Below are positions 38,849 to 48,858 of a stretch of 56,295 nt of DNA, piece after piece. The DNA lies in NCBI GenBank assembly GCA_937132085.1, contig CAKZNV010000019.1:1-56295 (forward strand). The letters are read 5' to 3'. Position numbers and translations under genes: made by a program. The DNA is from an uncultured Rubritalea sp. Its GTDB lineage: Bacteria > Verrucomicrobiota > Verrucomicrobiia > Verrucomicrobiales > Akkermansiaceae. The notes beneath the pieces were generated by a model. It worked only from the letters and a program-made list of their open reading frames with translations. It ran no database searches and was not told the origin of the DNA. Each line of letters begins with the position of its first letter. Within the stretch, counting starts at the first letter, position 1.

Positions 38849-39118
38849 TTACTCTGAGGTGTAGAATGTTGGTTGGTAGATTTCGTCTGGGATTTTGTAG
38901 GGGCCGTCTAGGTAGGTGGGGAGGAGGTCTGGGAATCTTTTGTAGAGCGGAGCCATGAGGTCACAATAGAGAGCACCCATGACTAGTCCTGTGGGCTTAG
39001 CTCCTCCGTGAGATTCGTATTCAGGGTCTCGGTCTTTTCTTAAGGCCACGGATTGGTCGAGCTGTGAGCTGATTTTAGCGTAGAGGTGAACGAGCTTAAT
39101 CGCGTCTTCTTTGGTCAT
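38849..39118 (-). CDS. Small soluble protein of unknown function
   Basis: An 89-residue protein with no signal or TM segment. It shows two features that suggest a folded domain: an N-terminal helix (TKEDAIKLVHLYAKISSQLD) and a Pro/Tyr-rich C-terminal half with PLYKRFPDLLPTYLDGPYKI. No family recognised. Single gene between aspS and fhs. Confidence 0.6.
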   Translation of the reverse strand: MTKEDAIKLVHLYAKISSQLDQSVALRKDRDPEYESHGGAKPTGLVMGALYCDLMAPLYKRFPDLLPTYLDGPYKIPDEIYQPTFYTSE

Positions 39119-39280
39119 GTTGGGATGTTATTGTGAATATTTAGTTTATCAAGCTGTGAGGAATCAAATTTAGATTATTTATACTTAATTATCTGCAGTT
39201 TTAGTCATCAATAAGAGCTGAAACGGTTGATTCACTGACTGCGCTTGCTGTCTCGTCATGTTTGTGATTATTATTTGATC

Positions 39281-40954
39281 ATGACTGATATCGAGATTGC
39301 ACAGAAGGCGGTGATGAAGCGAATTGTTCCTTTGGCTGAAGAAAAGCTAGGGATTTCTGATGAGCATTTGGAGCCTTATGGACACTATAAGGCTAAGCTC
39401 TCTTTGGAGTATATTGATTCACTTGCAGATCGGAAAGATGGTAAGCTAATCTTGGTGACTGCGATCAGTCCTACGCCAGCTGGTGAGGGTAAGACGACTA
39501 CTTCGGTAGGTCTAACAGATGGTCTGAATCGTATCGGTAAGAAGGCGGCAGTTTGTCTCCGTGAGCCATCGCTAGGACCTTGTTTCGGAATGAAGGGTGG
39601 AGCTGCTGGAGGTGGCTATGCGCAGGTGGTTCCTATGGAGGATATTAACCTGCACTTTACGGGTGATTTTCATGCGATCGGTTTGGCTAATAATTTGCTG
39701 TCGGCTCTGATTGATAACCACATTCATCATGGCAATGCGCTGGAGATCGATGTTCGTAGAGTGGTGTGGAAGCGTGTGGTGGATATGAATGATCGTGCTC
39801 TGCGTCAGGTCAACGTAGCTCTGGGTAGTATTGGTAATGGTTATCCTCGTGAGGATGGATTTGATATTGTGGTGGCTAGTGAGGTGATGGCTATTTTCTG
39901 TCTGTCTACGAGTGTGGTGGAGATGAAGCAGAAGCTAGGAAATATCATCGTGGCTTATACGAGAACACGTGAGCCGATTCGAGCATCAGATTTGAATGCA
40001 CATGGTGCGATGACGGTGCTGCTTAAGGATGCATTTAAGCCAAATTTAGTGCAGACTCTTGAAGGTAACATGGCATTTATTCACGGTGGGCCATTTGCGA
40101 ATATTGCACATGGCTGTAATACGGTGGTGGCTACTAAGACGGCTCTGAAACTGGCTGATTATGTAGTGACGGAAGCTGGATTCGGTGCGGATCTGGGTGC
40201 GGAGAAATTTATAGATATCAAGTGTAGGAAGTCAGGGCTGAAGCCAGATGCCTGTGTGGTGGTGGCGACGATAAAGGCGCTGAAGTTCCATGGTGGAGCT
40301 GAACTGGCTACGCTGAAGGAAGAGGATCTAACAGCTCTAGAAGCTGGGTTGAGAAACCTAGAGCGTCATGTGCATAATGTGAGAGAAAACTTTGGCCTTC
40401 CTTGCGTGGTAGCGATCAATAAGTTTGCCTTTGATACGCAGGCTGAAATTGATTTGGTGACTACTAAACTCTCACCATTGGATGTCAAAGTGGTGTTAGC
40501 AGATCACTGGGCGAATGGTGGTGCAGGTGCTGAAGATCTGGCGAAGACTGTGGTGGAGGTGATTGATAACTCGATCTGTGATTTCAAATACGTCTATGAC
40601 GATGAGGCTCCGCTGTGGGATAAGATGGAGGTAGTGGCTAAGAAGATCTACGGAGCCAGTGGGATCGATGCTGAAACGAAGGTTAGAAATCAAATTCAGA
40701 AACTCCAAGATGATGGCTTTGGTCATTATCCAATCTGTGTGGCGAAGACGCAGTATAGCTTCACGACTGATCCGAAACTTCTCGGTGCTCCAGAGGATCA
40801 CTTGGTGAAAATCCGAGAGGTGAGGCTTTCTGCAGGTGCTGAGTTCGTAGTGATGATCTGTGGTGATGTGATGACGATGCCTGGATTGCCTAAGATTCCT
40901 GCTGCTGACCGTATTGATATCGATGCTGAGGGCAAAATAGTCGGCTTATTCTAA
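39281..40954 (+). CDS. fhs: Formate--tetrahydrofolate ligase
   Basis: It makes 10-formyl-tetrahydrofolate from formate, THF and ATP. A 557-residue protein with the P-loop [40 protein letters not shown], and the family block [20 protein letters not shown]. The C-terminus includes [17 protein letters not shown]. The ATG at 39281 ([20 protein letters not shown]) is favoured over a start 36 bases upstream because family proteins begin just before that helix. It may serve purine and initiator-tRNA formylation or formate assimilation. The next gene follows after 39 bases. Confidence 0.97.
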   Translation: MTDIEIAQKAVMKRIVPLAEEKLGISDEHLEPYGHYKAKLSLEYIDSLADRKDGKLILVTAISPTPAGEGKTTTSVGLTDGLNRIGKKAAVCLREPSLGPCFGMKGGAAGGGYAQVVPMEDINLHFTGDFHAIGLANNLLSALIDNHIHHGNALEIDVRRVVWKRVVDMNDRALRQVNVALGSIGNGYPREDGFDIVVASEVMAIFCLSTSVVEMKQKLGNIIVAYTRTREPIRASDLNAHGAMTVLLKDAFKPNLVQTLEGNMAFIHGGPFANIAHGCNTVVATKTALKLADYVVTEAGFGADLGAEKFIDIKCRKSGLKPDACVVVATIKALKFHGGAELATLKEEDLTALEAGLRNLERHVHNVRENFGLPCVVAINKFAFDTQAEIDLVTTKLSPLDVKVVLADHWANGGAGAEDLAKTVVEVIDNSICDFKYVYDDEAPLWDKMEVVAKKIYGASGIDAETKVRNQIQKLQDDGFGHYPICVAKTQYSFTTDPKLLGAPEDHLVKIREVRLSAGAEFVVMICGDVMTMPGLPKIPAADRIDIDAEGKIVGLF

Positions 40955-40959
40955 GCTAT

Positions 40960-40992
40960 TTGAGATTGGGGATTTTAAATTTGAGATTGTGG
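40960..40992. repeat. Dispersed AT-rich repeat D, copy 3
   Basis: TTTGAGATTGGGGATTTTAA and then ATTTGAGATTG fill the 39-base gap between fhs and the next gene, ending two bases before its ATG. Units match the other D copies. Confidence 0.5.
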
Positions 40993-40993
40993 G

Positions 40994-43018
40994 ATGGTAG
41001 AATTGAGAGAAGTCGCTGAGCAGGTATTGTTCGCTAAGACGCTGGATGAGAAGTTACTTTTTTCGCCTAAATCGGTGTCTGATGAGGTGCGTGAATGTGG
41101 TGTGAGTCTGTCGGGTCTGCCGGGAAGGCCTAATGAACTTCAGATCTCTGAACGTGGGACGAAGCTTGAGAAAGGTGCTGAGTTTCCGGGGACTAACAAG
41201 ATGGATGATCGGGTCGAGCGTGGCAAGATGCTGCACTTTCTGGCGAATCATGAGTTGTTAGCGACTGAGTTGATGGCGTTGGTGCTGCTAAAATTTCCGA
41301 ATGCTCCTAAGGAATTCCGCATGGGAGTGTATGAGACGATGAAGGAAGAGCAGGCGCATACGCTGATGTATATGCGACGTATGAAGGAATGTGGGACTGA
41401 GTTTGGTCAGTTGCCAGTGAATGATTACTTTTGGCGCATGGTAGCGCCGATGGAGTGTCCAATGGACTTTGTCAGTCGGCTGAGTCTGGTATTTGAGCAG
41501 GCTAATTTGGATTTCTCACTGCACTATGCGAAGCTATTCCGAGAGGTGGGAGATACGGGGACTGCTGCGGTGTTAGATAAGATTTATCAAGATGAGATCG
41601 GTCACGTGGGGCATGGTTTGAAATGGTTTAGAAAGTGGAAGGAAGAAGGTCTAACAGATTGGGCTGCGTTTAAGACTCAGCTACATTTCCCGCTGACGCT
41701 AGCGAGAGCGAAGGGGATGGCTCCTTATAATGCTGCTGGCCGCTTGGAGGCTGGGCTAGATGAAGAGTGGGTGAAATCGTTAGAGGTGATTGAACAGAGC
41801 AGGGGGCGGACGCCGATTGTGCATTGGTTTAATCCTAATGAAGAGCTGGCGATGGCTGCTAATATCCCGAATTTCCATCCTAAGAAAAGACACAAGTTGT
41901 TAGAGACTGATCTCGGGTTGCTGCCTTTAGCTTGGGCTAGGCGAGATGATGTGGTGCTTACTGAGAAGATGCCGAGTAGAGAGCATCTGATCAATCTAAG
42001 AGACTGGGGATTTCCTTTGCCTGAGTTTATACAGATAGGAGGTGATAAGGATCTTTTGGAGCGGAAGCTAGGAGGCTTGAGGCCTTGGGCTTGGGGGCCA
42101 CAGGCTAGCAAGATGATGCAGAGGTATGCGGGGAGTGTGTCTAAGGTGTCAAAACTTCAGTGGAGAGAACCTGTGAAATCTGAGCTCTTTTCTAAGCGGT
42201 CAGGATTACAACTTGCAGAGATGTTAGATGAGCGAATCGGTAAGTGGTGTGAGAGTGAAGAAGAGGTGTTGGCTTCTGTTAGAGAATTTTCTAAAAATGG
42301 TGGTGATGTGCTGATGAAGTCATCATTATCGAGTGCTGGGCGTGGTCATCATAGATTAGAAGATGGTGAGGTCTCTGCAAATGATCTTGGTTGGGTGAAG
42401 AACGTGCTCAAGGAACAAGCAGGAATCGTTGTTGAGCCTTGGCTAGAGCGAGTGTTGGATTTTTCTGCTCAATATGAGGTGAGAGAAGACGGGGTGAAGT
42501 GGATGGGCATGACTAGAGTGCTCAACGATGCTGCTGGAAGATATTTAGGAACGTTGGTGCACACTAAGTGGGCAAGTGGGTTGGATGAAAAATTGTCTAA
42601 GTTTCTCTTTAACGAGATGAAGGTGATGCAGCTGTATCGGGAGAAGATGCCAGAGCTGATCCGTGAGATGGTCGATGATAGCTATCGTGGAAATTTCGGG
42701 ATCGATGCGATGGTGTATCTCGAAAATGGGGAATACAAGTTACGGACCGTCGTAGAAATTAATCCACGAGTGACGATGGGGAGAGTTGCTTTGGAGTTGT
42801 TGAGAAAAACCCAACCAGGCAAGGCTGGGCTATATCAGATCGTCAGAAAATCAGGTTTCGAGGACTGGAGGGAGTGGGTGGCTCAGCTGGAGCAGAGTAA
42901 ATCAGATCGACTCCTCTCAAATGGAAGCTATCCATTGAATGATCCAGAAATGGCTGATGAATTTATCGCTATTTGGAATGTCCGTTCAAAAGTGGCTGAT
43001 GTTCTAGGTCTTTGTTAG
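40994..43018 (+). CDS. DUF455 ferritin-like / ATP-grasp fusion protein
   Basis: A 674-residue protein. Residues about 75-250 form a DUF455 ferritin-like four-helix domain with plausible di-iron ligands: E87 or E92 in NHELLATELMAL, E119/H122 in KEEQAHTLMYM, E168 in FEQANLDF, and E201/H204 in DEIGHVGHGLKWF. Residues about 430-650 resemble an ATP-grasp ligase: DVLMKSSLSSAGRGHHRLED, VVEPWLERVLDF, NFGIDAMVY and VVEINPRVTMGRVALELL. A middle part with WFNPNEELAMAANIPNFHPK links the two. DUF455 relatives include tRNA-hydroxylase-like folds. No signal peptide. Co-directional with fhs. Pathway and substrate are unknown. Confidence 0.7.
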   Translation: MVELREVAEQVLFAKTLDEKLLFSPKSVSDEVRECGVSLSGLPGRPNELQISERGTKLEKGAEFPGTNKMDDRVERGKMLHFLANHELLATELMALVLLKFPNAPKEFRMGVYETMKEEQAHTLMYMRRMKECGTEFGQLPVNDYFWRMVAPMECPMDFVSRLSLVFEQANLDFSLHYAKLFREVGDTGTAAVLDKIYQDEIGHVGHGLKWFRKWKEEGLTDWAAFKTQLHFPLTLARAKGMAPYNAAGRLEAGLDEEWVKSLEVIEQSRGRTPIVHWFNPNEELAMAANIPNFHPKKRHKLLETDLGLLPLAWARRDDVVLTEKMPSREHLINLRDWGFPLPEFIQIGGDKDLLERKLGGLRPWAWGPQASKMMQRYAGSVSKVSKLQWREPVKSELFSKRSGLQLAEMLDERIGKWCESEEEVLASVREFSKNGGDVLMKSSLSSAGRGHHRLEDGEVSANDLGWVKNVLKEQAGIVVEPWLERVLDFSAQYEVREDGVKWMGMTRVLNDAAGRYLGTLVHTKWASGLDEKLSKFLFNEMKVMQLYREKMPELIREMVDDSYRGNFGIDAMVYLENGEYKLRTVVEINPRVTMGRVALELLRKTQPGKAGLYQIVRKSGFEDWREWVAQLEQSKSDRLLSNGSYPLNDPEMADEFIAIWNVRSKVADVLGLC

Positions 43019-43222
43019 GTTTATTTCTAAGTTTAATGAGTCAAATTATACTAAGTTGACTGGTTGGAATTACTGTTAGAAAAGCTAGTTGAGGCTAGAT
43101 TCTATATTATTTGAAAATTCTTAGATGGTAGCTTGACGTATGCAGATGAGTTGGTCAGTGTGCTAGAGTAGTATTCTACGTATTCATAAGCGTTGGACTG
43201 AAGAAGTCTAAGTCGTGAATAA

Positions 43223-44932
43223 GTGGAGCATATTATTTTAATCAACCATTCATACAAGACCGTGTATTCAAACGAAGATTATCTTTTAAGCCTGATCGCA
43301 GAATCTGGACTGATCACTCAGAACGATATTGAGATTTATCGTAATAACCTGACAGGAAATCAGAGCGTGATAGAGCGCATGATTTCTGAGAGAAAACTGT
43401 CCGAGGAGCAGGTGGCGCAAGTCTGTGCTCAAAGTTCTAGTGTGGATTACATCGATCTCGAACATACTCCAATAGCACCTGATGTCTTTGACGCTATCCC
43501 TGAGGAAGTAGTCAGAAGATTCAAGGCTGTGCCAGTAGTCGATCATGGTAGTTACCTAGTAGTGGCTGTGGCTGATCCGCTGAATTTCGAGGCTTTAGAT
43601 ACATTGCCACACTTGATAGGTAGAGAGATTTCTCCTGTCTGTGCTACACCGAGTGCAATCGAGCAGACCATCAAGCACAACTATGGAGCCGAACTGAATG
43701 ATGATGATGCTCCAGAAGGGTTAACTTGGGGTGGTGATGAAGATGAAGCGGATGCAAATGATGCGCCTATCATTAAACTTGTATCGCAGATTTTAGTAGA
43801 AGCGTTTAACTGCCGTGCGAGTGATATTCACATTGAGCCTTTAGAGAAGTCATTGCGTGTTAGATACCGTATTGATGGTAAACTCATCGAAGTTGATAAT
43901 CATCCTAAGAAGCTTTTACCGGCTATCGTGGCCAGACTCAAGGTGATGAGTGGCACAATGAGTATTGCTGAGAAGCGTCTACCTCAAGATGGTAGAATTC
44001 AGATTCAGATGGCCGGCAAAGGCGTTGACCTTCGTGTGTCTAGTGTTCCTAGTAACCATGGTGAAAGTATCGTGATGCGTATTCTTGATAAGTCTGCGCT
44101 TCTACTCGGTCTTCCTGAACTAGGCTTCCTTTCTGATGACCAAGAGACATTCAATGAAATGATTGGATTACCAGATGGTATCATTCTCGTGACTGGTCCT
44201 ACTGGTAGTGGTAAGACAACAACACTCTATGCGTGCTTGAATGTGATTAATCGTCCAGACAAGAAGATCATTACCGTGGAAGATCCGGTGGAATATGAAA
44301 TGCCAGGGATTAACCAGGTGATGGTGAAGGCTGATATTGGGATGACATTTGGAGCTGCTCTTAGAGCGATGCTTCGACAGGCTCCTAATATCATCATGAT
44401 CGGTGAGATCCGAGATGCGGAGACTGCTAACATCGCGATCAATGCGGCGCTGACTGGTCACTTAGTATTCTCGACTCTGCACACGAATGACGCACCAAGT
44501 GCGGTTGCTCGTTTAGCGGATATCGGGGTGAAGAAGTTCCTTATCGCTTCTGCTGTGCGTTCAATCATTGCGCAGCGACTAGTGAGAAAGCTCTGTCCTA
44601 CCTGTAAAACTCCGATGGCTCTCTCTGAAAGAGAAATGCGTATGCTGAACATCGATGGTAATCAAGTGCTAGATAGCGATATTCACGGCCCAGAGGGATG
44701 TGAGAAGTGTCGTAATAGTGGCTATAAAGGCCGTATGGGATTATTCGAGATTTTCAAGATAGATGATGAGGTGCGCCACATGATCAATGATGAACTATCT
44801 TCTCCACAGCTACGTAAGCGAGCTAGGGAGTTAGGAATGAGAACACTACGAGAAGATGGTATCCGTAAGGTGCTGTCAGGGATGACCTCAGCGGAAGAGG
44901 TGATATCGGTAACGATGTCAGATATGGCGTAA
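43223..44932 (+). CDS. GspE/PilB-type secretion/pilus ATPase (first copy)
   Basis: A 569-residue T2SS/T4P assembly ATPase starting at GTG. An N-terminal MshEN-like region (LLSLIAESGLITQNDIEIYR) is followed by the ATPase domain. Walker A is TGPTGSGKTTTLYA, the Asp box VEDPVEYEMPGINQ, Walker B IIMIGEIRDAETA, and the His box TGHLVFSTLHTND. A zinc site is formed by CPTC and GCEKC. A second ATPase of the same family follows after 61 bases, then the platform protein. Such tandem ATPases may be an assembly pair or serve different pilins. Confidence 0.92.
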   Translation: MEHIILINHSYKTVYSNEDYLLSLIAESGLITQNDIEIYRNNLTGNQSVIERMISERKLSEEQVAQVCAQSSSVDYIDLEHTPIAPDVFDAIPEEVVRRFKAVPVVDHGSYLVVAVADPLNFEALDTLPHLIGREISPVCATPSAIEQTIKHNYGAELNDDDAPEGLTWGGDEDEADANDAPIIKLVSQILVEAFNCRASDIHIEPLEKSLRVRYRIDGKLIEVDNHPKKLLPAIVARLKVMSGTMSIAEKRLPQDGRIQIQMAGKGVDLRVSSVPSNHGESIVMRILDKSALLLGLPELGFLSDDQETFNEMIGLPDGIILVTGPTGSGKTTTLYACLNVINRPDKKIITVEDPVEYEMPGINQVMVKADIGMTFGAALRAMLRQAPNIIMIGEIRDAETANIAINAALTGHLVFSTLHTNDAPSAVARLADIGVKKFLIASAVRSIIAQRLVRKLCPTCKTPMALSEREMRMLNIDGNQVLDSDIHGPEGCEKCRNSGYKGRMGLFEIFKIDDEVRHMINDELSSPQLRKRARELGMRTLREDGIRKVLSGMTSAEEVISVTMSDMA

Positions 44933-44993
44933 CAATACTGCGTGATACGAATAATAAATTTTAGATGAATAGCTTAGTTAGGAAAATAAATTA

Positions 44994-46664
44994 ATGGATA
45001 ATCAACAAGTAATCGATCTTTTTAAGGCACGAGGATTAGTGGATAAGTTTCTCGCTGATGACATGGTTCAGTCGATGGAGACCACAGGGAAATCTATCGG
45101 TGAAACGCTAAAGGATTTTGAGATCATTTCTCATAAGGACGACATCTGGCCAGTCATAGCGACTGAGATGGGGACTGAAATGGTGGATATCGCTAATTTC
45201 ACTCCACCTGCTGAACTGCTTGCTGTGGTTCCTGCTGGTATGGCTAGGCTTCACGGAGCGCTACCTATTAACATGAGTGCCGAGGGGCTTTCTGTAGTTT
45301 TAGTAGATCCGTTAAATCCTCAGGCAGCGGAAGACTTACGCTTTGCCTTAGGGAAAGAAATTTTCGTAATGGTGGCTCCGGATCATTTGATTGAGGAGAA
45401 GATCAGTGAGTGCTATGGTGGTTCTGGTGGAGGAATGGATGACATTCTAAATCAAATGGATCATACGTCTGGCTCTGAGGCTAGTCTACAAGATGTAGAG
45501 TCTGAAGCTAACTCAGCTCCGATCATTCGTTATGTAGATCTCGTGTTGTTCCAGGCGATTAAGGAAAAGGCTTCAGATATTCACTTTGAGCCATTTGGTG
45601 GTGAGTTTAAGATACGTTACCGTGTGGATGGAGCGCTATTCGAGATGGCACCGCCGCCACTCAACCTTGCTAGAGCAATTATTTCTCGTGTGAAGGTGAT
45701 GTCAAACATGAACATCGCTGAACATCGAGTGCCTCAGGATGGTCGTATTGTTAAAAACATCGGTGAAAATCAGGTGGACATGCGTGTGTCTTCTTTACCT
45801 ACTCAGCACGGTGAGAGTATCGTGCTGCGAATTCTTGACCGTAGTAATGTGAACTTGGAAATGGAGGCGCTTGGCCTGCCACAAAACATGTTTGATTACG
45901 TAGTGGAGACAATTCATAAGCCAAATGGAATTTTCGTAGTTACTGGACCTACTGGTGCAGGTAAAACTACGACTCTGTATGCTGCGCTAAGAAAGATTAA
46001 CACGATCGATGCGAAGCTTCTCACTGCGGAAGATCCTGTGGAATATGATATCGACGGGATTATTCAGATTCCAGTGAATGAGGCGATTGGTCTCGATTTT
46101 GCAAGAATTCTTCGAGCATTCCTTCGTCAAGATCCAGACCGAATTCTAGTAGGGGAGATTCGTGATAAGGAAACTGCTCAGATTTCTATCCAGGCAGCAC
46201 TTACTGGTCACTTGGTTCTATCAACATTGCATACCAATGATGCGCCTGGAGCGGTGACACGTTTAGTAGATATGGGAGTGGAGCCATTCCTAGTAGCTGC
46301 ATCTATGGAGGGTGTGCTAGCACAGCGACTTGTTCGAACAATTTGTAAAGAATGTCGTGCTTCTTATGAGCCGAATGAGGCGCTACTAAATCAACTCGGA
46401 GTATCTCCTCATGAGTTAGGTGATAAAGAGTTTTATACAGGTCAGGGCTGTGAAGTCTGTGGTAATGGCTACAAGGGAAGACAAGGTTTGTTTGAATTGT
46501 TAGATATTACTGATCCTATTAGAGAACTCATTACTGAGCGAGCGCCGACAGTGGTGATGAAGCAGAAGGCTATTGAGTTAGGAATGCAGACGCTCCGTGA
46601 AGATGGGCTAAGAAACATTTATAACGGAAACACAACTATCGAAGAAGTTCTCAAATACACTTAA
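44994..46664 (+). CDS. GspE/PilB-type secretion/pilus ATPase (second copy)
   Basis: A 556-residue paralogue with the same layout: N-terminal MshEN-like region (QVIDLFKARGLVDKFLADDM), Walker A GPTGAGKTTTLYAALRKIN, Asp box AEDPVEYDIDGIIQ, Walker B ILVGEIRDKETA, His box HLVLSTLHTNDAPG, and zinc pairs CKEC and GCEVC. All catalytic motifs are intact, so it is not a degenerate copy. Order within the cluster (ATPase, ATPase, platform) is kept in one plus-strand run. Confidence 0.92.
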   Translation: MDNQQVIDLFKARGLVDKFLADDMVQSMETTGKSIGETLKDFEIISHKDDIWPVIATEMGTEMVDIANFTPPAELLAVVPAGMARLHGALPINMSAEGLSVVLVDPLNPQAAEDLRFALGKEIFVMVAPDHLIEEKISECYGGSGGGMDDILNQMDHTSGSEASLQDVESEANSAPIIRYVDLVLFQAIKEKASDIHFEPFGGEFKIRYRVDGALFEMAPPPLNLARAIISRVKVMSNMNIAEHRVPQDGRIVKNIGENQVDMRVSSLPTQHGESIVLRILDRSNVNLEMEALGLPQNMFDYVVETIHKPNGIFVVTGPTGAGKTTTLYAALRKINTIDAKLLTAEDPVEYDIDGIIQIPVNEAIGLDFARILRAFLRQDPDRILVGEIRDKETAQISIQAALTGHLVLSTLHTNDAPGAVTRLVDMGVEPFLVAASMEGVLAQRLVRTICKECRASYEPNEALLNQLGVSPHELGDKEFYTGQGCEVCGNGYKGRQGLFELLDITDPIRELITERAPTVVMKQKAIELGMQTLREDGLRNIYNGNTTIEEVLKYT

Positions 46665-46739
46665 AGTCACATTTTTAATATTTGGGCTTGGAATAGCCTA
46701 ACACAATACTCTATACATAATTCTTACACACTCAAACTT

Positions 46740-48023
46740 ATGGCACACTTTCAATATATAGCACTAGATGCTAAAGGAGAACAAACGACTGGTTCTATCG
46801 AAGCTAATTCTGAGGCTGAAGCAATCACTCAAATCAGAGCTCAAGGATTCTATCCTACTCAAGTAGTGGAACAGGGTAAAGGGACTCTCTCTGCTTCGCC
46901 ATCAGGTGGAAAAAAGTCATCTTCTAAGGCACGTGGTAAAACTAAGGTGAAAAAATCTGGCGGTGGTAAAGTGAAGCCTAAAGAGATGATGATTTTCACT
47001 CGTCAGCTAGCGACTCTGATCGAAGCTGGGCTACCTCTGCTAAAGAGTCTTACTGTTCTCTCTAAGCAGGAAGAAAATCCAGCTCTGAAGAATGCTATCT
47101 CGAGTATCTCGGATTCTGTCTCTAGTGGTTCTACATTCTCAGAGAGTCTATCTCAGCATCCTAAACTTTTTAATAAGCTCTATGTGAATATGGTTCGAGC
47201 AGGTGAGTTAGGTGGTGTTCTCGAAGTCGTGTTAGATCGTCTTGCTGAATACATGGAGAAGGCAAACAAACTGAAGAACAAGATTGTCTCGGCGATGATG
47301 TATCCAATGATCGTTATGTTTATCACAGTGGCTATTCTAGTATTCTTGATGGTTGTGGTTGTTCCTAAGTTTAGAACGATGTTCGAGGGTCAAAACCTAG
47401 AAATGCCAGCGATCTCTAAAGCTGTGTTCGGCTTCTCTGATTCGATGATTGCGACTAAACTTGGTATCCCGATGATCGTATGGATCGCTATCGTGGTTGG
47501 AATTTTGGTAGTATCGTTCAAAGCATGGGTATCGACTGATAAAGGACGTTTCTCAATGGATGGCTTTAAACTTAAAATGCCATTACTAGGTGATCTACAA
47601 CGTAAGAGTGCTATTTCTCGCTTTAGTAGAACATTAGGAACTCTAGTAACATCAGGTGTTCCAATCCTCCAGGCTCTTAAAATCACTGGCGATACTTCAG
47701 GCAATGCGGTGGTTTCCGGTGCTATTGATAGAGTGCATGATGCGGTAAAAGAAGGTGAATCTATTGTGACGCCAATGCAGGCAAGCCACGTCTTCCCACC
47801 TATGGTGATCAGTATGGTCGATGTGGGTGAAGAGACAGGTAAGCTTCCTGACATGCTTCTCAAGATTGCGGATGTTTACGATGATGAAGTGGATAACTCT
47901 GTAGATGCTCTTACTTCAGTGCTTGAGCCTATTATGATTGTATTCCTCGCTCTTGTAGTGGGAACGATCGTATTCGCAATGTTCCTTCCACTCATGGAAA
48001 TGATCAACTCAATGGACGGCTAG
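46740..48023 (+). CDS. GspF/PilC-type inner-membrane platform protein
   Basis: A 427-residue protein with the T2SF repeat structure: a cytosolic N-terminal part (FQYIALDAKGEQTTGSIEAN), a basic Lys/Ser/Gly linker near residue 60, and two T2SF domains (IFTRQLATLIEAGLPLLKSL and SRFSRTLGTLVTSGVPILQA). Three TM helices are present, including MYPMIVMFITVAILVFLMVV and LEPIMIVFLALVVGTIVFAM. It anchors the ATPase to the pseudopilus. It starts 75 bases after the second ATPase. Confidence 0.93.
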   Translation: MAHFQYIALDAKGEQTTGSIEANSEAEAITQIRAQGFYPTQVVEQGKGTLSASPSGGKKSSSKARGKTKVKKSGGGKVKPKEMMIFTRQLATLIEAGLPLLKSLTVLSKQEENPALKNAISSISDSVSSGSTFSESLSQHPKLFNKLYVNMVRAGELGGVLEVVLDRLAEYMEKANKLKNKIVSAMMYPMIVMFITVAILVFLMVVVVPKFRTMFEGQNLEMPAISKAVFGFSDSMIATKLGIPMIVWIAIVVGILVVSFKAWVSTDKGRFSMDGFKLKMPLLGDLQRKSAISRFSRTLGTLVTSGVPILQALKITGDTSGNAVVSGAIDRVHDAVKEGESIVTPMQASHVFPPMVISMVDVGEETGKLPDMLLKIADVYDDEVDNSVDALTSVLEPIMIVFLALVVGTIVFAMFLPLMEMINSMDG

Positions 48024-48079
48024 TCCCTAAGGGATAGCGAATAGTCTTGATTGATTGTAAACACATGGTAAATTTATGA

Positions 48080-48112
48080 CTAAGGTGTAGGCAGAATCTA
48101 CTTATGCCTTAG
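48080..48112 (+). other. Stem-loop between platform and pseudopilin genes
   Basis: CTAAGG 48080-48085 pairs with CCTTAG 48107-48112, with an inner TAG/CTA pairing (48088 with 48098). It lies in the 114-base gap before the pseudopilin. No T run. It may stabilise the downstream transcript, or be chance. Confidence 0.35.
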
Positions 48113-48137
48113 CGAATCTTTAAAGCACAATATCACT

Positions 48138-48743
48138 ATGAAAACTTCTTATAAAAATGGCCGTAGATCGAAAAGGCTTGGTTTCACGCTCATTGAATTA
48201 CTAGTAGTGATGTTTATCATTGCGTCATTGTCAGCTATTGGCTTTTCAGTCTTTCTAAATATGCGAGAGGGTGCGAAAGAAGATGCGACGAAGGTTCTGC
48301 TGAATGAATTAGCTTCTAATATGGAAGCGAGGTCTGCTGCTGGAGTTTCTCAGGTCCAAAAAGATGAACTAAGCATCAGTGGTGGATTAGTTTACCCTGA
48401 AGGTGACGGGTCTGATGATAGCACTAAGCAATTGGCTCTCTATATCTCAGGAGATTTCAATAATGATGGTAAGTTAAGTCAGGCGGATAGACTGGATGAT
48501 GATGGTAATAGTGTGGTTGCTATCATGCCCAAATTACTCAAGAATTCTCCAACTAATAAAAAGAAATCAATCTTGGATAAAGATGGACGTATCTTAGATT
48601 CTTGGAGAAACCCGATCAGATACGTTCATAAGGTTGTGAGTGGAGTCGCTACGGGAGATTATAATAACTTCGATAATAGCTTTGATCTACTTTCAGCAGG
48701 TCCAGATGGTGAGTTTGATACTGCTGACGACATTCGAAAGTAA
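48138..48743 (+). CDS. Type II secretion/type IV pilus major pseudopilin (GspG-like)
   Basis: A 201-residue prepilin. The basic leader ends at G before FTLIELLVVMFIIASLSAIG, the standard class III signal cut by prepilin peptidase, with Glu at +5. The C-terminal part has the calcium-linked GspG ending SAGPDGEFDTADDI. A dockerin-like loop DFNNDGKLSQAD (D-x-N-x-D-G-x-L-x3-D) occurs near residue 110 and could bind calcium. No prepilin peptidase or secretin was found in the window. It follows the platform gene and precedes the OmpA-like gene. Confidence 0.88.
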   Translation: MKTSYKNGRRSKRLGFTLIELLVVMFIIASLSAIGFSVFLNMREGAKEDATKVLLNELASNMEARSAAGVSQVQKDELSISGGLVYPEGDGSDDSTKQLALYISGDFNNDGKLSQADRLDDDGNSVVAIMPKLLKNSPTNKKKSILDKDGRILDSWRNPIRYVHKVVSGVATGDYNNFDNSFDLLSAGPDGEFDTADDIRK

Positions 48744-48858
48744 AGCGTGAGATAAATATTCTGTGTATCTGTTTGAAAAATGAACAGATTAGGCTATAGA
48801 TTGCGTATAGAGGTGATGTGAGCGTCTCGGCTTGCACACTTTAATCTCAATCATATAT

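Noticed and set aside
43953-43971. A TGGCAC...TTGCT string like a sigma-54 promoter
   Set aside because: Spacing between the two boxes is wrong and it is inside a coding region.
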